The translations under genes and the position numbers were made by a program. Source: Nitrospirillum sp034653275 (lineage in GTDB: Bacteria; Pseudomonadota; Alphaproteobacteria; Azospirillales; Azospirillaceae). Taken from it: DNA of 64,000 nt. Positions 28,541 through 36,224 of the stretch are shown piece after piece. The stretch is taken from NCBI RefSeq assembly GCF_034653275.1, contig NZ_JAYEES010000004.1, forward strand, positions 248,001 to 312,000, read 5' to 3'. The notes beneath the pieces were generated by a model, which saw only the letters and a program-made list of their open reading frames with translations, was not told where the DNA came from and did not search any database. How positions within the stretch are numbered: position 1 is the stretch's first letter; every line of letters begins with the position of its first letter.

Positions 28541-28576
28541 CCCGCACGCCCCCCGCGCCTGGACTAGACCCGCCCC

Positions 28577-30265
28577 ATGGAAACAATGACCGCCGTCCTG
28601 ATTCTGCTGGTGACCGTGGCGGTTTCCGGCGTCATCGGCCGGTTCGTGACGCGGGTGCCCCAGCCCCTGGTCCAGGTGGCGCTGGGGGCGGCGCTGGGCT
28701 GGGCATCGGGTGTTCCCATCGTCCTCAACCCCGACCTCTTCCTGTTGGTGTTCATCCCGCCGTTGCTGTTCCTGGACGCCTGGCGGTTCCCGGCGACGGA
28801 GTTGCGGCGCCTGGGCGGCATCATCCTGACCCTGGCGGTGGGCCTGGTGGTGTTCACCGTTGTGGGGGCGGGCCATGTCATCCACTGGCTGCTGCCGGCG
28901 GTTCCGCTGTCCACCGCCTTCGCCCTGGCGGCCGTGCTGTCGCCCACCGACGCCGTAGCCGTTTCCGGCATGACGGGCGGCGGCGGCGGCATGCCCCGCC
29001 GCCTGAAGCACATCTTGGAGGGGGAGGCGCTGCTGAACGACGCCTCCGGCCTGGTGTGCCTGCAGTTCGCCGTGACGGCGGCGCTGACCGGCACCTTTTC
29101 CATCGGGGCCGCGACCGCCGCCTTCCTCTGGGCGGCGGGGGGCGGCCTGCTGGTGGGGCTGGTGGTGGTCGCCGCCGTGCGCCTGGCCCAGGGCTGGATC
29201 GTCCGCGCGCGGGGCGATTCCCCCGGCGCCACCATCCTGACCATGCTGCTGGTGCCCTTCGCCGCCTATCTGGCGGCGGAGCATCTGGACATGTCCGGCA
29301 TCCTGGCGGCCGTGGCCGCCGGCATGACGCTGAACCTGCTGCCGCTGGAGGAGGCGGGCGAGGTGGCCACCCGCCTGCAGGGCACGGCGGTGGGGGACAT
29401 GATCCAGTTCACCCTCAACGGTGTCATCTTCGTGCTATTGGGCTGGCAGCTGCCCGGCATCCTGGTCCAGGCGCCCATGATCGCCATGCAGGCGGGCGCG
29501 CCGCACACAGGCCCCATGGAAACGCAGGTCAGCCTGGGATGGCTGGGCCTGCACGTCCTCATCATCTGCGGCGCGCTGATGGGCTTGAGGGTGGTCTGGG
29601 TCTGGCTGTCGCTGGCCATCGGGCGGGCCCTGGGGCGGCGGCGGGGACGCGGCCGCCCCGGCGGGCCGTCCGGCTCCACCCTGCGCCTGATCAACGTCAC
29701 CGCCGTGGCCGGCGTGCGCGGGGCCGTCACCCTGGCCGGCGTGCTGTCCCTGCCGCAATGGCTGCGGGAGGGGGTGCCCTTCCCCGGGCGCGACGTCGCC
29801 ATCTTCCTGGCCTCGGGCGTGATCCTGGTGTCGCTGCTCTTGGCCAGCCTGGCGCTGCCCTGGCTGCTGCGGGGCCTGAACATGCCGGAGGAGGATGCGG
29901 CGGTGGAGGAGGAGAGGGTGGCGGAGGCCGCCTTGGCCCGCGCCGCCCTGCGCCGGCTGGAGCAGGCCCACCATGCCGTCTCCCCCGCCGCGTCCGAGGC
30001 CGACCTCTATACCGAGGCGGCGTTGCGCCTGATGGAGTTTTACCGCCGGCAGGTGGAGGACCCCGACATGCCGGTGGACGCGTTGGCCCAGAACCGGCGG
30101 CGCCTGGCCATCGAGGCGGAACTGCGTCTGGTCGCCGTGCGGGCGAAGCGCGACGAACTGGCGCGCCTGCACCGCATCCATGCCATCAGCGAGGAGACCT
30201 GGCGCCGTATGATGCACAGCCTGGACATGATGGAAGCGTCGCTCGGCCGCTCCCGCGTGCTCTGA
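28577..30265 (+). CDS. CPA1-family Na+/H+ antiporter
   Basis: 562 aa. About twelve transmembrane segments in residues 1-420, with the CPA1 motifs FIPPLLFLDAW, LSPTDAVAVSGM (the ion-binding TDA/ND region) and LEGEALLNDASGLV, in which the ND pair is the transport site. The cytoplasmic tail (about 425-562) is helical and charged (EEDAAVEEERVAEAALARAALRR...), the length expected for the 'Na+/H+ antiporter, bacterial form' group. It exchanges cytoplasmic Na+ or K+ for protons. It follows two small membrane genes closely and could be in one unit with them. Ion preference not predictable. Confidence 0.92.
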   Translation: METMTAVLILLVTVAVSGVIGRFVTRVPQPLVQVALGAALGWASGVPIVLNPDLFLLVFIPPLLFLDAWRFPATELRRLGGIILTLAVGLVVFTVVGAGHVIHWLLPAVPLSTAFALAAVLSPTDAVAVSGMTGGGGGMPRRLKHILEGEALLNDASGLVCLQFAVTAALTGTFSIGAATAAFLWAAGGGLLVGLVVVAAVRLAQGWIVRARGDSPGATILTMLLVPFAAYLAAEHLDMSGILAAVAAGMTLNLLPLEEAGEVATRLQGTAVGDMIQFTLNGVIFVLLGWQLPGILVQAPMIAMQAGAPHTGPMETQVSLGWLGLHVLIICGALMGLRVVWVWLSLAIGRALGRRRGRGRPGGPSGSTLRLINVTAVAGVRGAVTLAGVLSLPQWLREGVPFPGRDVAIFLASGVILVSLLLASLALPWLLRGLNMPEEDAAVEEERVAEAALARAALRRLEQAHHAVSPAASEADLYTEAALRLMEFYRRQVEDPDMPVDALAQNRRRLAIEAELRLVAVRAKRDELARLHRIHAISEETWRRMMHSLDMMEASLGRSRVL

Positions 30266-30456
30266 GCACGGGGCCCCCGTCCCGCCGTCGCTACTTGCAG
30301 TGGCGGGGTCGCCGGCCGGCGCGCACATGGCTGCCCCTATCCCACAGCAGTGGTCGTTTTCCCGTCGGGCGCCTTCCCGGAAAGTGCTACCCTCGAACCA
30401 GCCCCGGCCGCATGAGCCCGGGGGGCCTGCCTGGCAACGAACCGGAGCATAGGGTC

Positions 30457-30681
30457 ATGGAGAGTGATGAGCGCCGCCTGGGCGATCGGATTCTGAGCGC
30501 GCTGGAACTGGCGGTGGAGCAGGGCAACCTTACGGTGGCGGAGCCGCTGGCCCAGGCCCTGGAACTGAGCATGACGGCCTTCGGCGGGCCCGATGCGGTG
30601 GACCATCGCGGCGTGCCGATGCGCCTGCTGGATGCGCTTGACCGGCTGGACAGCCTGCGTCGCGCTCAAAAAGTCGCGTGA
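30457..30681 (+). CDS. Small acidic helical hypothetical protein
   Basis: 74 aa from ATG 30457 (MESDERRLGDRILSALELAVEQ); an alternative in-frame upstream ATG at 30412 would add 15 residues. Composition is helical and acidic, with no signal or membrane segment (LSALELAVEQGNLTVAEPLAQALELSM, then MRLLDALDRLDSLRRAQKVA). Third positions are GC-rich up to the stop, after which the sequence becomes A/T-rich, supporting a real gene end. Similar short proteins occur in Azospirillum-like genomes; function unknown. Confidence 0.6.
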   Translation: MESDERRLGDRILSALELAVEQGNLTVAEPLAQALELSMTAFGGPDAVDHRGVPMRLLDALDRLDSLRRAQKVA

Positions 30682-30735
30682 AATCAGCATATTAGAAAAA
30701 AAACAAAAAAATCGGCGCCGCCGCGTTTTTCTTGT

Positions 30736-30764
30736 TTGACAAGGGGTGGGCGTTTTTACTACAA
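30736..30764 (+). promoter_or_regulatory. Sigma-70-type promoter for tRNA-Asp
   Basis: TTGACA at 30736 and CTACAA at 30759-30764 with 17-bp spacing, in an A/T-rich gap about 95 bp before the tRNA. Confidence 0.6.
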
Positions 30765-30857
30765 ACCGCGCACCGCAGCGACGCTGACGGCGCGAAACGC
30801 ACCGAACGATGAAACGGACGGGGCGAAATAAGGCCGAAAAGCAACGTTGCAGACGAC

Positions 30858-30934
<77 letters not shown>

Positions 30935-30937
30935 CTT

Positions 30938-30964
30938 CATCGAACCTTGATAGACGGTTCGATG
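30938..30964 (+). terminator. Inverted repeat just after tRNA-Asp
   Basis: CATCGAACC-N9-GGTTCGATG, a perfect 9-bp stem beginning 4 bases after the tRNA. No T-run; likely a processing or 3'-end structure. Confidence 0.4.
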
Positions 30965-30969
30965 CGTTA

Positions 30970-31004
30970 GCAAGGCCGCGCTGGCAACAGCGCGGCCTGC
31001 TTGC
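30970..31004 (+). terminator. Hairpin downstream of tRNA-Asp
   Basis: GCAAGGCCGCGCTG-GCAA-CAGCGCGGCCTGCTTGC, a long stem with one bulge, followed by only TTT. Probable end of the tRNA transcript. Confidence 0.55.
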
Positions 31005-31164
31005 TTTACGGGGTTCTCGCACCTGCGGTAGAGCAACGGTTGAGAGTGGATCTCAACAACTTCGTTTCCGGACATTTCCCCCGTATTTTCAGCGCCTTGG
31101 CCCCTACGGCGCGCATGGCGTAATTTGCTTTCCTTGGGCACGGCACCCGCCTATATTCCAACAC

Positions 31165-31187
31165 GCCCGGCCCCAAGCCGGGCTTTT
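31165..31187 (+). terminator. Terminator/attenuator-like hairpin in the nuo leader
   Basis: GCCCGGC-CCCAA-GCCGGGC followed by TTTT. If transcription starts from the TATATT box at 31152, this hairpin forms at the very 5' end of the nuo message; otherwise it ends upstream transcripts. Confidence 0.5.
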
Positions 31188-31366
31188 GTTGCAGGCGTCC
31201 GGACCCCCGCATGGGTTCGGAGGTTATGTCCAGAACCGGCGGGCAGGCCGGGTGGGGCCAAAAACCGACAATCAGATGTGTGGGCCTGGGCTTCATGCAC
31301 TTGGTTGCGGCTGGCACCTTCCGCAAGCCCCGTCGGGCCAACCGGGACGAAATTTGGGGCACACTC

Positions 31367-31750
31367 ATGTCCAGTCAGGTTATGTCCACCGAGCTGCTGA
31401 GCCAGTATCTGCCGATCATCATCTTCCTGGCCATCGCCGGGGTGATCGCGGCGGCGATGGTGTTCGGCTCCATGCTGGTCGCCAAGCAGAAGCCGGATAG
31501 CGAGAAGCTGTCGGCGTACGAATGTGGCTTCGAGCCGTTCAACGACGCCCGCAGCAAGTTCGACGTGCGCTTCTACCTGGTCGCCATCCTGTTCATCATC
31601 TTCGACCTGGAAGTGGCCTTCCTGTTCCCGTGGGCCGTGTCGCTGGGCCGCATCGGCCTGTTCGGCTTCTGGTCCATGATGGCCTTCCTGGGCATCCTGA
31701 CCATCGGCTTCATCTACGAATGGAAGAAGGGCGCGCTGGACTGGGAGTGA
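31367..31750 (+). CDS. nuoA: NADH-quinone oxidoreductase subunit A
   Basis: 127 aa from ATG 31367; an in-frame ATG at 31382 with AGG just upstream would give 122 aa, nearer the usual length. Three transmembrane helices; the conserved loop SAYECGFEPFNDARSKFDVRF with its Cys, and FLVAILFIIFDLEVAFLFPWA-like TM2 with DLE, are the NuoA signatures. It is a membrane-arm subunit near the quinone site of complex I. First gene of nuoA-N. Confidence 0.96.
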   Translation: MSSQVMSTELLSQYLPIIIFLAIAGVIAAAMVFGSMLVAKQKPDSEKLSAYECGFEPFNDARSKFDVRFYLVAILFIIFDLEVAFLFPWAVSLGRIGLFGFWSMMAFLGILTIGFIYEWKKGALDWE

Positions 31751-31836
31751 TCCCCCGGGGGTGACCCCAGCCCGGCGCTTGAGCCTTTTCCCCTCGTTCC
31801 TTCGCATCGCTGCCCGTTCACACCGGAGCCAGACCC

Positions 31837-32418
31837 GTGACGTCTTTGCCAACCCACTCTTCCGTTTCCCCCGCCGGTGTTCCCGCCGGTGCGGGCGCGC
31901 CCCTGCCGCCGGGCCCCGCCCAGGACGCCTACATCAAGGCCGTGACGACGGAGTTGCAGGACAAGGGGTTCGTCGTCGCCAAGCTGGACGCCCTGCAGGA
32001 ATGGGCGCGCACCGGTTCCCTGTGGCCCATGACGTTCGGCCTGGCCTGCTGCGCCGTGGAAATGATCCACGCCTACATGAGCCGCTTCGACCTGGACCGG
32101 TTCGGCGTGATCCCGCGTCCCAGCCCGCGCCAGTCGGACGTGATGATCGTGGCCGGCACCCTGTGCAACAAGATGGCCCCGGCCCTGCGCAAGGTTTACG
32201 ACCAGATGGCGGAGCCGCGCTGGGTCATCTCCATGGGCTCCTGCGCCAACGGCGGCGGCTACTACCACTACAGCTATTCCGTGGTGCGCGGCTGCGACCG
32301 CATCGTGCCCGTGGACATCTACGTTCCGGGCTGCCCGCCCACGGCTGAGGCGCTGGTCTACGGCGTGCTGCAGCTGCAGAAGAAGATCAAGGGCGGTAAC
32401 CGCCTGGTTCGGCGCTAA
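31837..32418 (+). CDS. nuoB: NADH-quinone oxidoreductase subunit B
   Basis: 193 aa with a GTG start and a Pro/Ala/Gly-rich N-terminal stretch of about 28 residues. It coordinates the terminal cluster N2: the cysteines are C71 and C72 (LACCAVEM), C135 (MGSCANGGG) and C165 (YVPGCPPTAEAL). N2 passes electrons to quinone at the NuoB/NuoD interface. The gap after nuoA is 86 bp, the widest in the front half of the operon. Confidence 0.97.
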   Translation: MTSLPTHSSVSPAGVPAGAGAPLPPGPAQDAYIKAVTTELQDKGFVVAKLDALQEWARTGSLWPMTFGLACCAVEMIHAYMSRFDLDRFGVIPRPSPRQSDVMIVAGTLCNKMAPALRKVYDQMAEPRWVISMGSCANGGGYYHYSYSVVRGCDRIVPVDIYVPGCPPTAEALVYGVLQLQKKIKGGNRLVRR

Positions 32419-32439
32419 GCGGCCCTCGAGGGATCGGGA

Positions 32440-33087
32440 ATGAACGAAGAAACCCTACAGGCGCTGGGCGCCAAGATCGCGGCGGCCCTGCCGGGCGCCG
32501 TGACCGGCACCGAGATCCAGAACGGCGAGCTGGTGGTCCGCACCACGCGCGAGGGCCTGCTGCAGACCCTGACGGTGCTGCGCGACGACGCCGGCTGCCG
32601 CTGCACCCAGCTGGTGGACATCACCGCGGTGGACTGGCCGTCCAAGCCGGAGCGGTTCGAGGTCAACTACATGCTGCTGTCGGTGTCCAAGAACCTGCGC
32701 GCGCGGGTGAAGGTCACCACGGATGAGGACACGCCCGTCCCGTCCTGCGTCCCGCTGTTCCCGGCCGCCGGCTGGTACGAGCGCGAGACCTGGGACATGT
32801 TCGGTGTGTTCTTCGCGGGCCATCCAGACCTGCGCCGCATCCTGACCGACTACGGTTTCGAAGGTCACCCCCTGCGCAAGGACTTCCCCCTGACGGGCTA
32901 CGTCGAGGTCCGCTACGACGACGAGCAGAAGCGCGTCGTCTATGAGCCGGTGAAGCTGACGCAGGACTTCCGGGCCTTTGATTTCATGTCGCCCTGGGAG
33001 GCGATGACCGATGTGCAACTGCCGGGCGACGAGAAGGCGGTCATCCCGCTGGGCGCGTCGCTGCGCGACGGCGGCGTGAAGAAGTGA
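32440..33087 (+). CDS. nuoC: NADH-quinone oxidoreductase subunit C
   Basis: 215 aa, the 30-kDa subunit of the hydrophilic arm. The family signature is present as YERETWDMFGV followed by HPDLRRILTDYGFEGHPLRK and the DFPLTGY end. It carries no cofactor and helps hold NuoB/NuoD. Separate from nuoD here (8 bp apart), unlike the fused NuoCD of enterobacteria. Confidence 0.97.
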   Translation: MNEETLQALGAKIAAALPGAVTGTEIQNGELVVRTTREGLLQTLTVLRDDAGCRCTQLVDITAVDWPSKPERFEVNYMLLSVSKNLRARVKVTTDEDTPVPSCVPLFPAAGWYERETWDMFGVFFAGHPDLRRILTDYGFEGHPLRKDFPLTGYVEVRYDDEQKRVVYEPVKLTQDFRAFDFMSPWEAMTDVQLPGDEKAVIPLGASLRDGGVKK

Positions 33088-33095
33088 GATCGGCC

Positions 33096-34289
33096 ATGGC
33101 CAATCCTGTCGAAAGCCAAATCAAACCCTACACGATGAACTTCGGGCCGCAGCACCCTGCCGCCCACGGCGTGTTGCGCCTGGTTCTGGAGATGGACGGC
33201 GAGATCGTCGAGCGGGCCGACCCGCACATCGGTCTGCTGCACCGCGGCACCGAGAAGCTCATCGAGTACAAGACCTACATCCAGGCGATGCCCTACTTCG
33301 ACCGGCTGGACTACGTGTCCCCGATGTCGGAGGAGCACAGCTTCGTGCTGGCCGCGGAGAAGCTGCTGGGCATCACCCCGCCCAAGCGCGCGCAGCACAT
33401 CCGCGTGCTGTTCGCCGAGCTGACCCGCATCCTGAACCACCTGCTGAACGTCACGACGTTCGCCATGGACGTGGGCGCGCTGACCCCGGCCCTGTGGGGC
33501 TTCGAGGAGCGCGAGCTGCTCATGGAGTTCTACGAGCGGGTGTCGGGCGCCCGCATGCACGCCAACTACTTCCGCGTGGGCGGCGTCCATCAGGACCTGC
33601 CGGCCGGCATGCTGGACGACATCGATGCCTACGCGGCCAAGTTCGAGAAGTTTGTCGATGACGTGGAAGGCCTGCTGACCGCCAACCGCATCTTCAAGCA
33701 GCGCCTGGTCGACATCGGCATCGTCTCGGGTGACGAGGCGCTGGCCTGGGGTTTCACCGGCCCGGTGCTGCGCGCCTCCGGCATCCCGTGGGACTTGCGC
33801 AAGGCCCAGCCCTACGACACCTACGCCGAGTACGACTTCGACGTCGCCGTGGGCAAGACGGGCGACTGCTACGCCCGCTACCTGGTGCGCGTGGAGGAGA
33901 TGCGGCAGTCCAACCGGATCGTGCAGCAGGCGGTGGCCAAGCTGCGCCAGACCCCGGGTGCGGTGAAGGTGGACGACCGCAAGATCGCCCCGCCGCCGCG
34001 CGGCGACATGAAGCGCTCGATGGAATCGCTGATCCATCACTTCAAGCTGTACACCGAGGGTTATCACGTCCCCGCCGGCGAGACCTACACCGCCACGGAA
34101 TCGCCCAAGGGCGAGTTCGGCGTGTACTTGGTCTCCGACGGATCCAACCGTCCTTATCGTTGCAAGATCCGGCCGACGGGCATCGCCCATCTGCAGGGTG
34201 TTGATTTCATGTCCCGGGGCCACATGCTCGCCGACGCCGTCGCGATCATCGGCTCCATCGACGTCGTGTTCGGAGAGATCGACCGATGA
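33096..34289 (+). CDS. nuoD: NADH-quinone oxidoreductase subunit D
   Basis: 397 aa from ATG 33096. This 49-kDa subunit is related to the large subunit of NiFe hydrogenases and lines the quinone pocket: NFGPQHPAAHGVLRLV at the start, DPHIGLLHRGTEKLIE, and the conserved C-terminal HLQGVDFMSRGHMLADAVAIIGSID-type region (given in parts), ending GEIDR. Its stop overlaps nuoE by 4 bp (ATGA). Confidence 0.97.
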   Translation: MANPVESQIKPYTMNFGPQHPAAHGVLRLVLEMDGEIVERADPHIGLLHRGTEKLIEYKTYIQAMPYFDRLDYVSPMSEEHSFVLAAEKLLGITPPKRAQHIRVLFAELTRILNHLLNVTTFAMDVGALTPALWGFEERELLMEFYERVSGARMHANYFRVGGVHQDLPAGMLDDIDAYAAKFEKFVDDVEGLLTANRIFKQRLVDIGIVSGDEALAWGFTGPVLRASGIPWDLRKAQPYDTYAEYDFDVAVGKTGDCYARYLVRVEEMRQSNRIVQQAVAKLRQTPGAVKVDDRKIAPPPRGDMKRSMESLIHHFKLYTEGYHVPAGETYTATESPKGEFGVYLVSDGSNRPYRCKIRPTGIAHLQGVDFMSRGHMLADAVAIIGSIDVVFGEIDR

Positions 34290-34918
34290 GCGCTTCCGAG
34301 ACCCCTGCCGGTCCGGCGACCTTCGAATTCACCGCCGACAACCTGGCCCTGGCCCAGCGGATCATCGCCAAGTATCCGGAAGGCCGCCAGGCGAGCGCCG
34401 TGATGCCGCTGTTGGACCTGGCCCAGCGCCAGCACGACAACTGGCTGCCCCGCGCCGCCATGGACTACGTCGCCGGCATGCTGGGCATGGCTCCCATCCG
34501 CGTGTACGAGGTCGCCAGCTTCTACACCATGTACAACCTGAAGCCGGTGGGTAAGCACTTCGTGCAGGTCTGCACGACCACCCCCTGCTGGCTGCGCGGG
34601 TCGGACGAGGTGCTGGCGGCGTGCAAGCGCAAGCTGGGCATCGGCCCGGGCGAGACCACGGCCGACGGCCAGTTCACGGTGGTCGAGGTGGAGTGCGCCG
34701 GCGCCTGCGTCAACGCGCCCGTCATCTCGCTCAACGACATCTATTACGAGGATCTGGACGGCCCCTCGACCGAGGCGCTGCTGGACACCCTGATCCGGGG
34801 CGAGACGCCCAAGCCCGGCCCGCAGAACGGCCGCATCAATTCCGCGCCCATCGGCGGTCCGACGACCCTGATCGAGATGGCGCAGCGTAACGGCGTCAAG
34901 CCGGCGTCGCAGGAGTAA
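34286..34918 (+). CDS. nuoE: NADH-quinone oxidoreductase subunit E
   Basis: 210 aa thioredoxin-like subunit of the NADH-dehydrogenase module. It binds the [2Fe-2S] cluster N1a through VCTTTPCWLRG (C-x4-C) and VECAGACVNAP (C-x3-C). The C-terminal 45 residues (GETPKPGPQNGRINSAPIGG...) are a Pro/Gly-rich extension common in alphaproteobacteria. It overlaps nuoD and lies 5 bp before nuoF. Confidence 0.97.
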   Translation: MSASETPAGPATFEFTADNLALAQRIIAKYPEGRQASAVMPLLDLAQRQHDNWLPRAAMDYVAGMLGMAPIRVYEVASFYTMYNLKPVGKHFVQVCTTTPCWLRGSDEVLAACKRKLGIGPGETTADGQFTVVEVECAGACVNAPVISLNDIYYEDLDGPSTEALLDTLIRGETPKPGPQNGRINSAPIGGPTTLIEMAQRNGVKPASQE

Positions 34919-34923
34919 GGCCG

Positions 34924-36204
34924 ATGTTGCGCGACGAAGACCGCATCTACACCAACCTCTACGGCTATGAGGACTTCCGCCTGGAAGCCGCCCGCAAGCG
35001 CGGCGACTGGGACGGCACCAAGGACATCCTGGCCCGCGGCCGCGACACCATCATCGAGCAGGTGAAGGAATCGGGCATGCGCGGCCGTGGCGGCGCCGGC
35101 TTCTCCACCGGCCTGAAGTGGTCGTTCATGCCCAAGAAGGTGGACGGCCCCGTCTACCTGGTGATCAACGCCGACGAGGGCGAGCCCGGCACCTGCAAGG
35201 ACCGCGAGATCCTACGCCACGATCCGCACAAGCTGATCGAAGGCTGCCTGATCGCCGGTTTCGCCATCGGCGCCACCGCCTGCTACATCTACATCCGTGG
35301 CGAGTTCTACAACGAGGCGTCCAACGTCCAGGTCGCCATCGACGAGGCCTACGCCGCCGGCCTGATCGGCAAGAACGCCTGCGGCAGCGGCTACGACTAC
35401 GATATCTACCTGCACAAGGGTGCGGGCGCCTACATCTGCGGCGAGGAAACCGCGCTCATCGAGTCCATCGAGGGCAAGAAGGGCCAGCCGCGCAACAAGC
35501 CGCCGTTCCCCGCCAACGCCGGCCTGTACTCCCGCCCGACCACGGTCAACAACGTGGAAAGCATCGCGGGCGTTCCCACCATTCTGCGTCGCGGCCCCGC
35601 CTGGTTCGCCGGCATCGGCCGCCCCAAGAATGTGGGCACCAAGCTGTTCTGCATCTCCGGCCACGTGAACAAGCCGTGCAACGTGGAAGAGGAGATGGGC
35701 ATCCCCCTGAAGGAGCTGATCGAGCGCCACGCCGGCGGCGTGCGCGGCGGCTGGGACAACCTGCTGGCCGTCATCCCCGGCGGCTCCTCCGTGCCGGTGA
35801 TGCCCAAAAGCGTCTGCGACACCGTGCTGATGGACTTCGACAGCCTGCGCGAGGTCGGGTCCGGCCTGGGCACGGCCGCCGTGATCGTCATGGACAAGTC
35901 GACCGACATCGTCCGCGCCATCGCCCGCCTGTCGAAGTTCTACATGCATGAGAGCTGCGGCCAGTGCACACCCTGCCGCGAAGGCACCGGCTGGCTGGCC
36001 CGCGTCATGGACCGCATGGTCCGTGGCCAGGCCCGCCTGGAAGAGATCGACATGCTGCAGGACGTCACCAAGCAGATCGAAGGCCGCACCATCTGCGCCT
36101 TGGGCGATGCCGCCGCCTGGCCCGTGCAGGGCCTGATCCGGCACTTCCGTCCGGAGATGGAACGCCGCATCGCCGATTATCGCCAGAGCATCGCTGCCGA
36201 GTGA
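34924..36204 (+). CDS. nuoF: NADH-quinone oxidoreductase subunit F
   Basis: 426 aa, the 51-kDa subunit that oxidises NADH. It shows the FMN/NADH-binding GRGGAGFSTGLKWSFM and NADEGEPGTCKDREIL segments, and the cluster N3 [4Fe-4S] motif ESCGQCTPCREGTGW with a later Cys in TICALGDAAAWP. Start ATG follows nuoE by 5 bp. Confidence 0.98.
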   Translation: MLRDEDRIYTNLYGYEDFRLEAARKRGDWDGTKDILARGRDTIIEQVKESGMRGRGGAGFSTGLKWSFMPKKVDGPVYLVINADEGEPGTCKDREILRHDPHKLIEGCLIAGFAIGATACYIYIRGEFYNEASNVQVAIDEAYAAGLIGKNACGSGYDYDIYLHKGAGAYICGEETALIESIEGKKGQPRNKPPFPANAGLYSRPTTVNNVESIAGVPTILRRGPAWFAGIGRPKNVGTKLFCISGHVNKPCNVEEEMGIPLKELIERHAGGVRGGWDNLLAVIPGGSSVPVMPKSVCDTVLMDFDSLREVGSGLGTAAVIVMDKSTDIVRAIARLSKFYMHESCGQCTPCREGTGWLARVMDRMVRGQARLEEIDMLQDVTKQIEGRTICALGDAAAWPVQGLIRHFRPEMERRIADYRQSIAAE

Positions 36205-36224
36205 TCGGTGGAAGGATTTGAGAC

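Larger units (their letters stand above)
30935..31366. other. Intergenic/leader region before nuoA
   Basis: 432 bp. After the tRNA 3' hairpins it contains TATATT (31152-31157), a good -10 box with a weak -35 (TTTCCT, 17 bp upstream), probably the nuo promoter, and immediately after it a hairpin with T-run (31165-31187). No coding frame supported. Confidence 0.45.
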
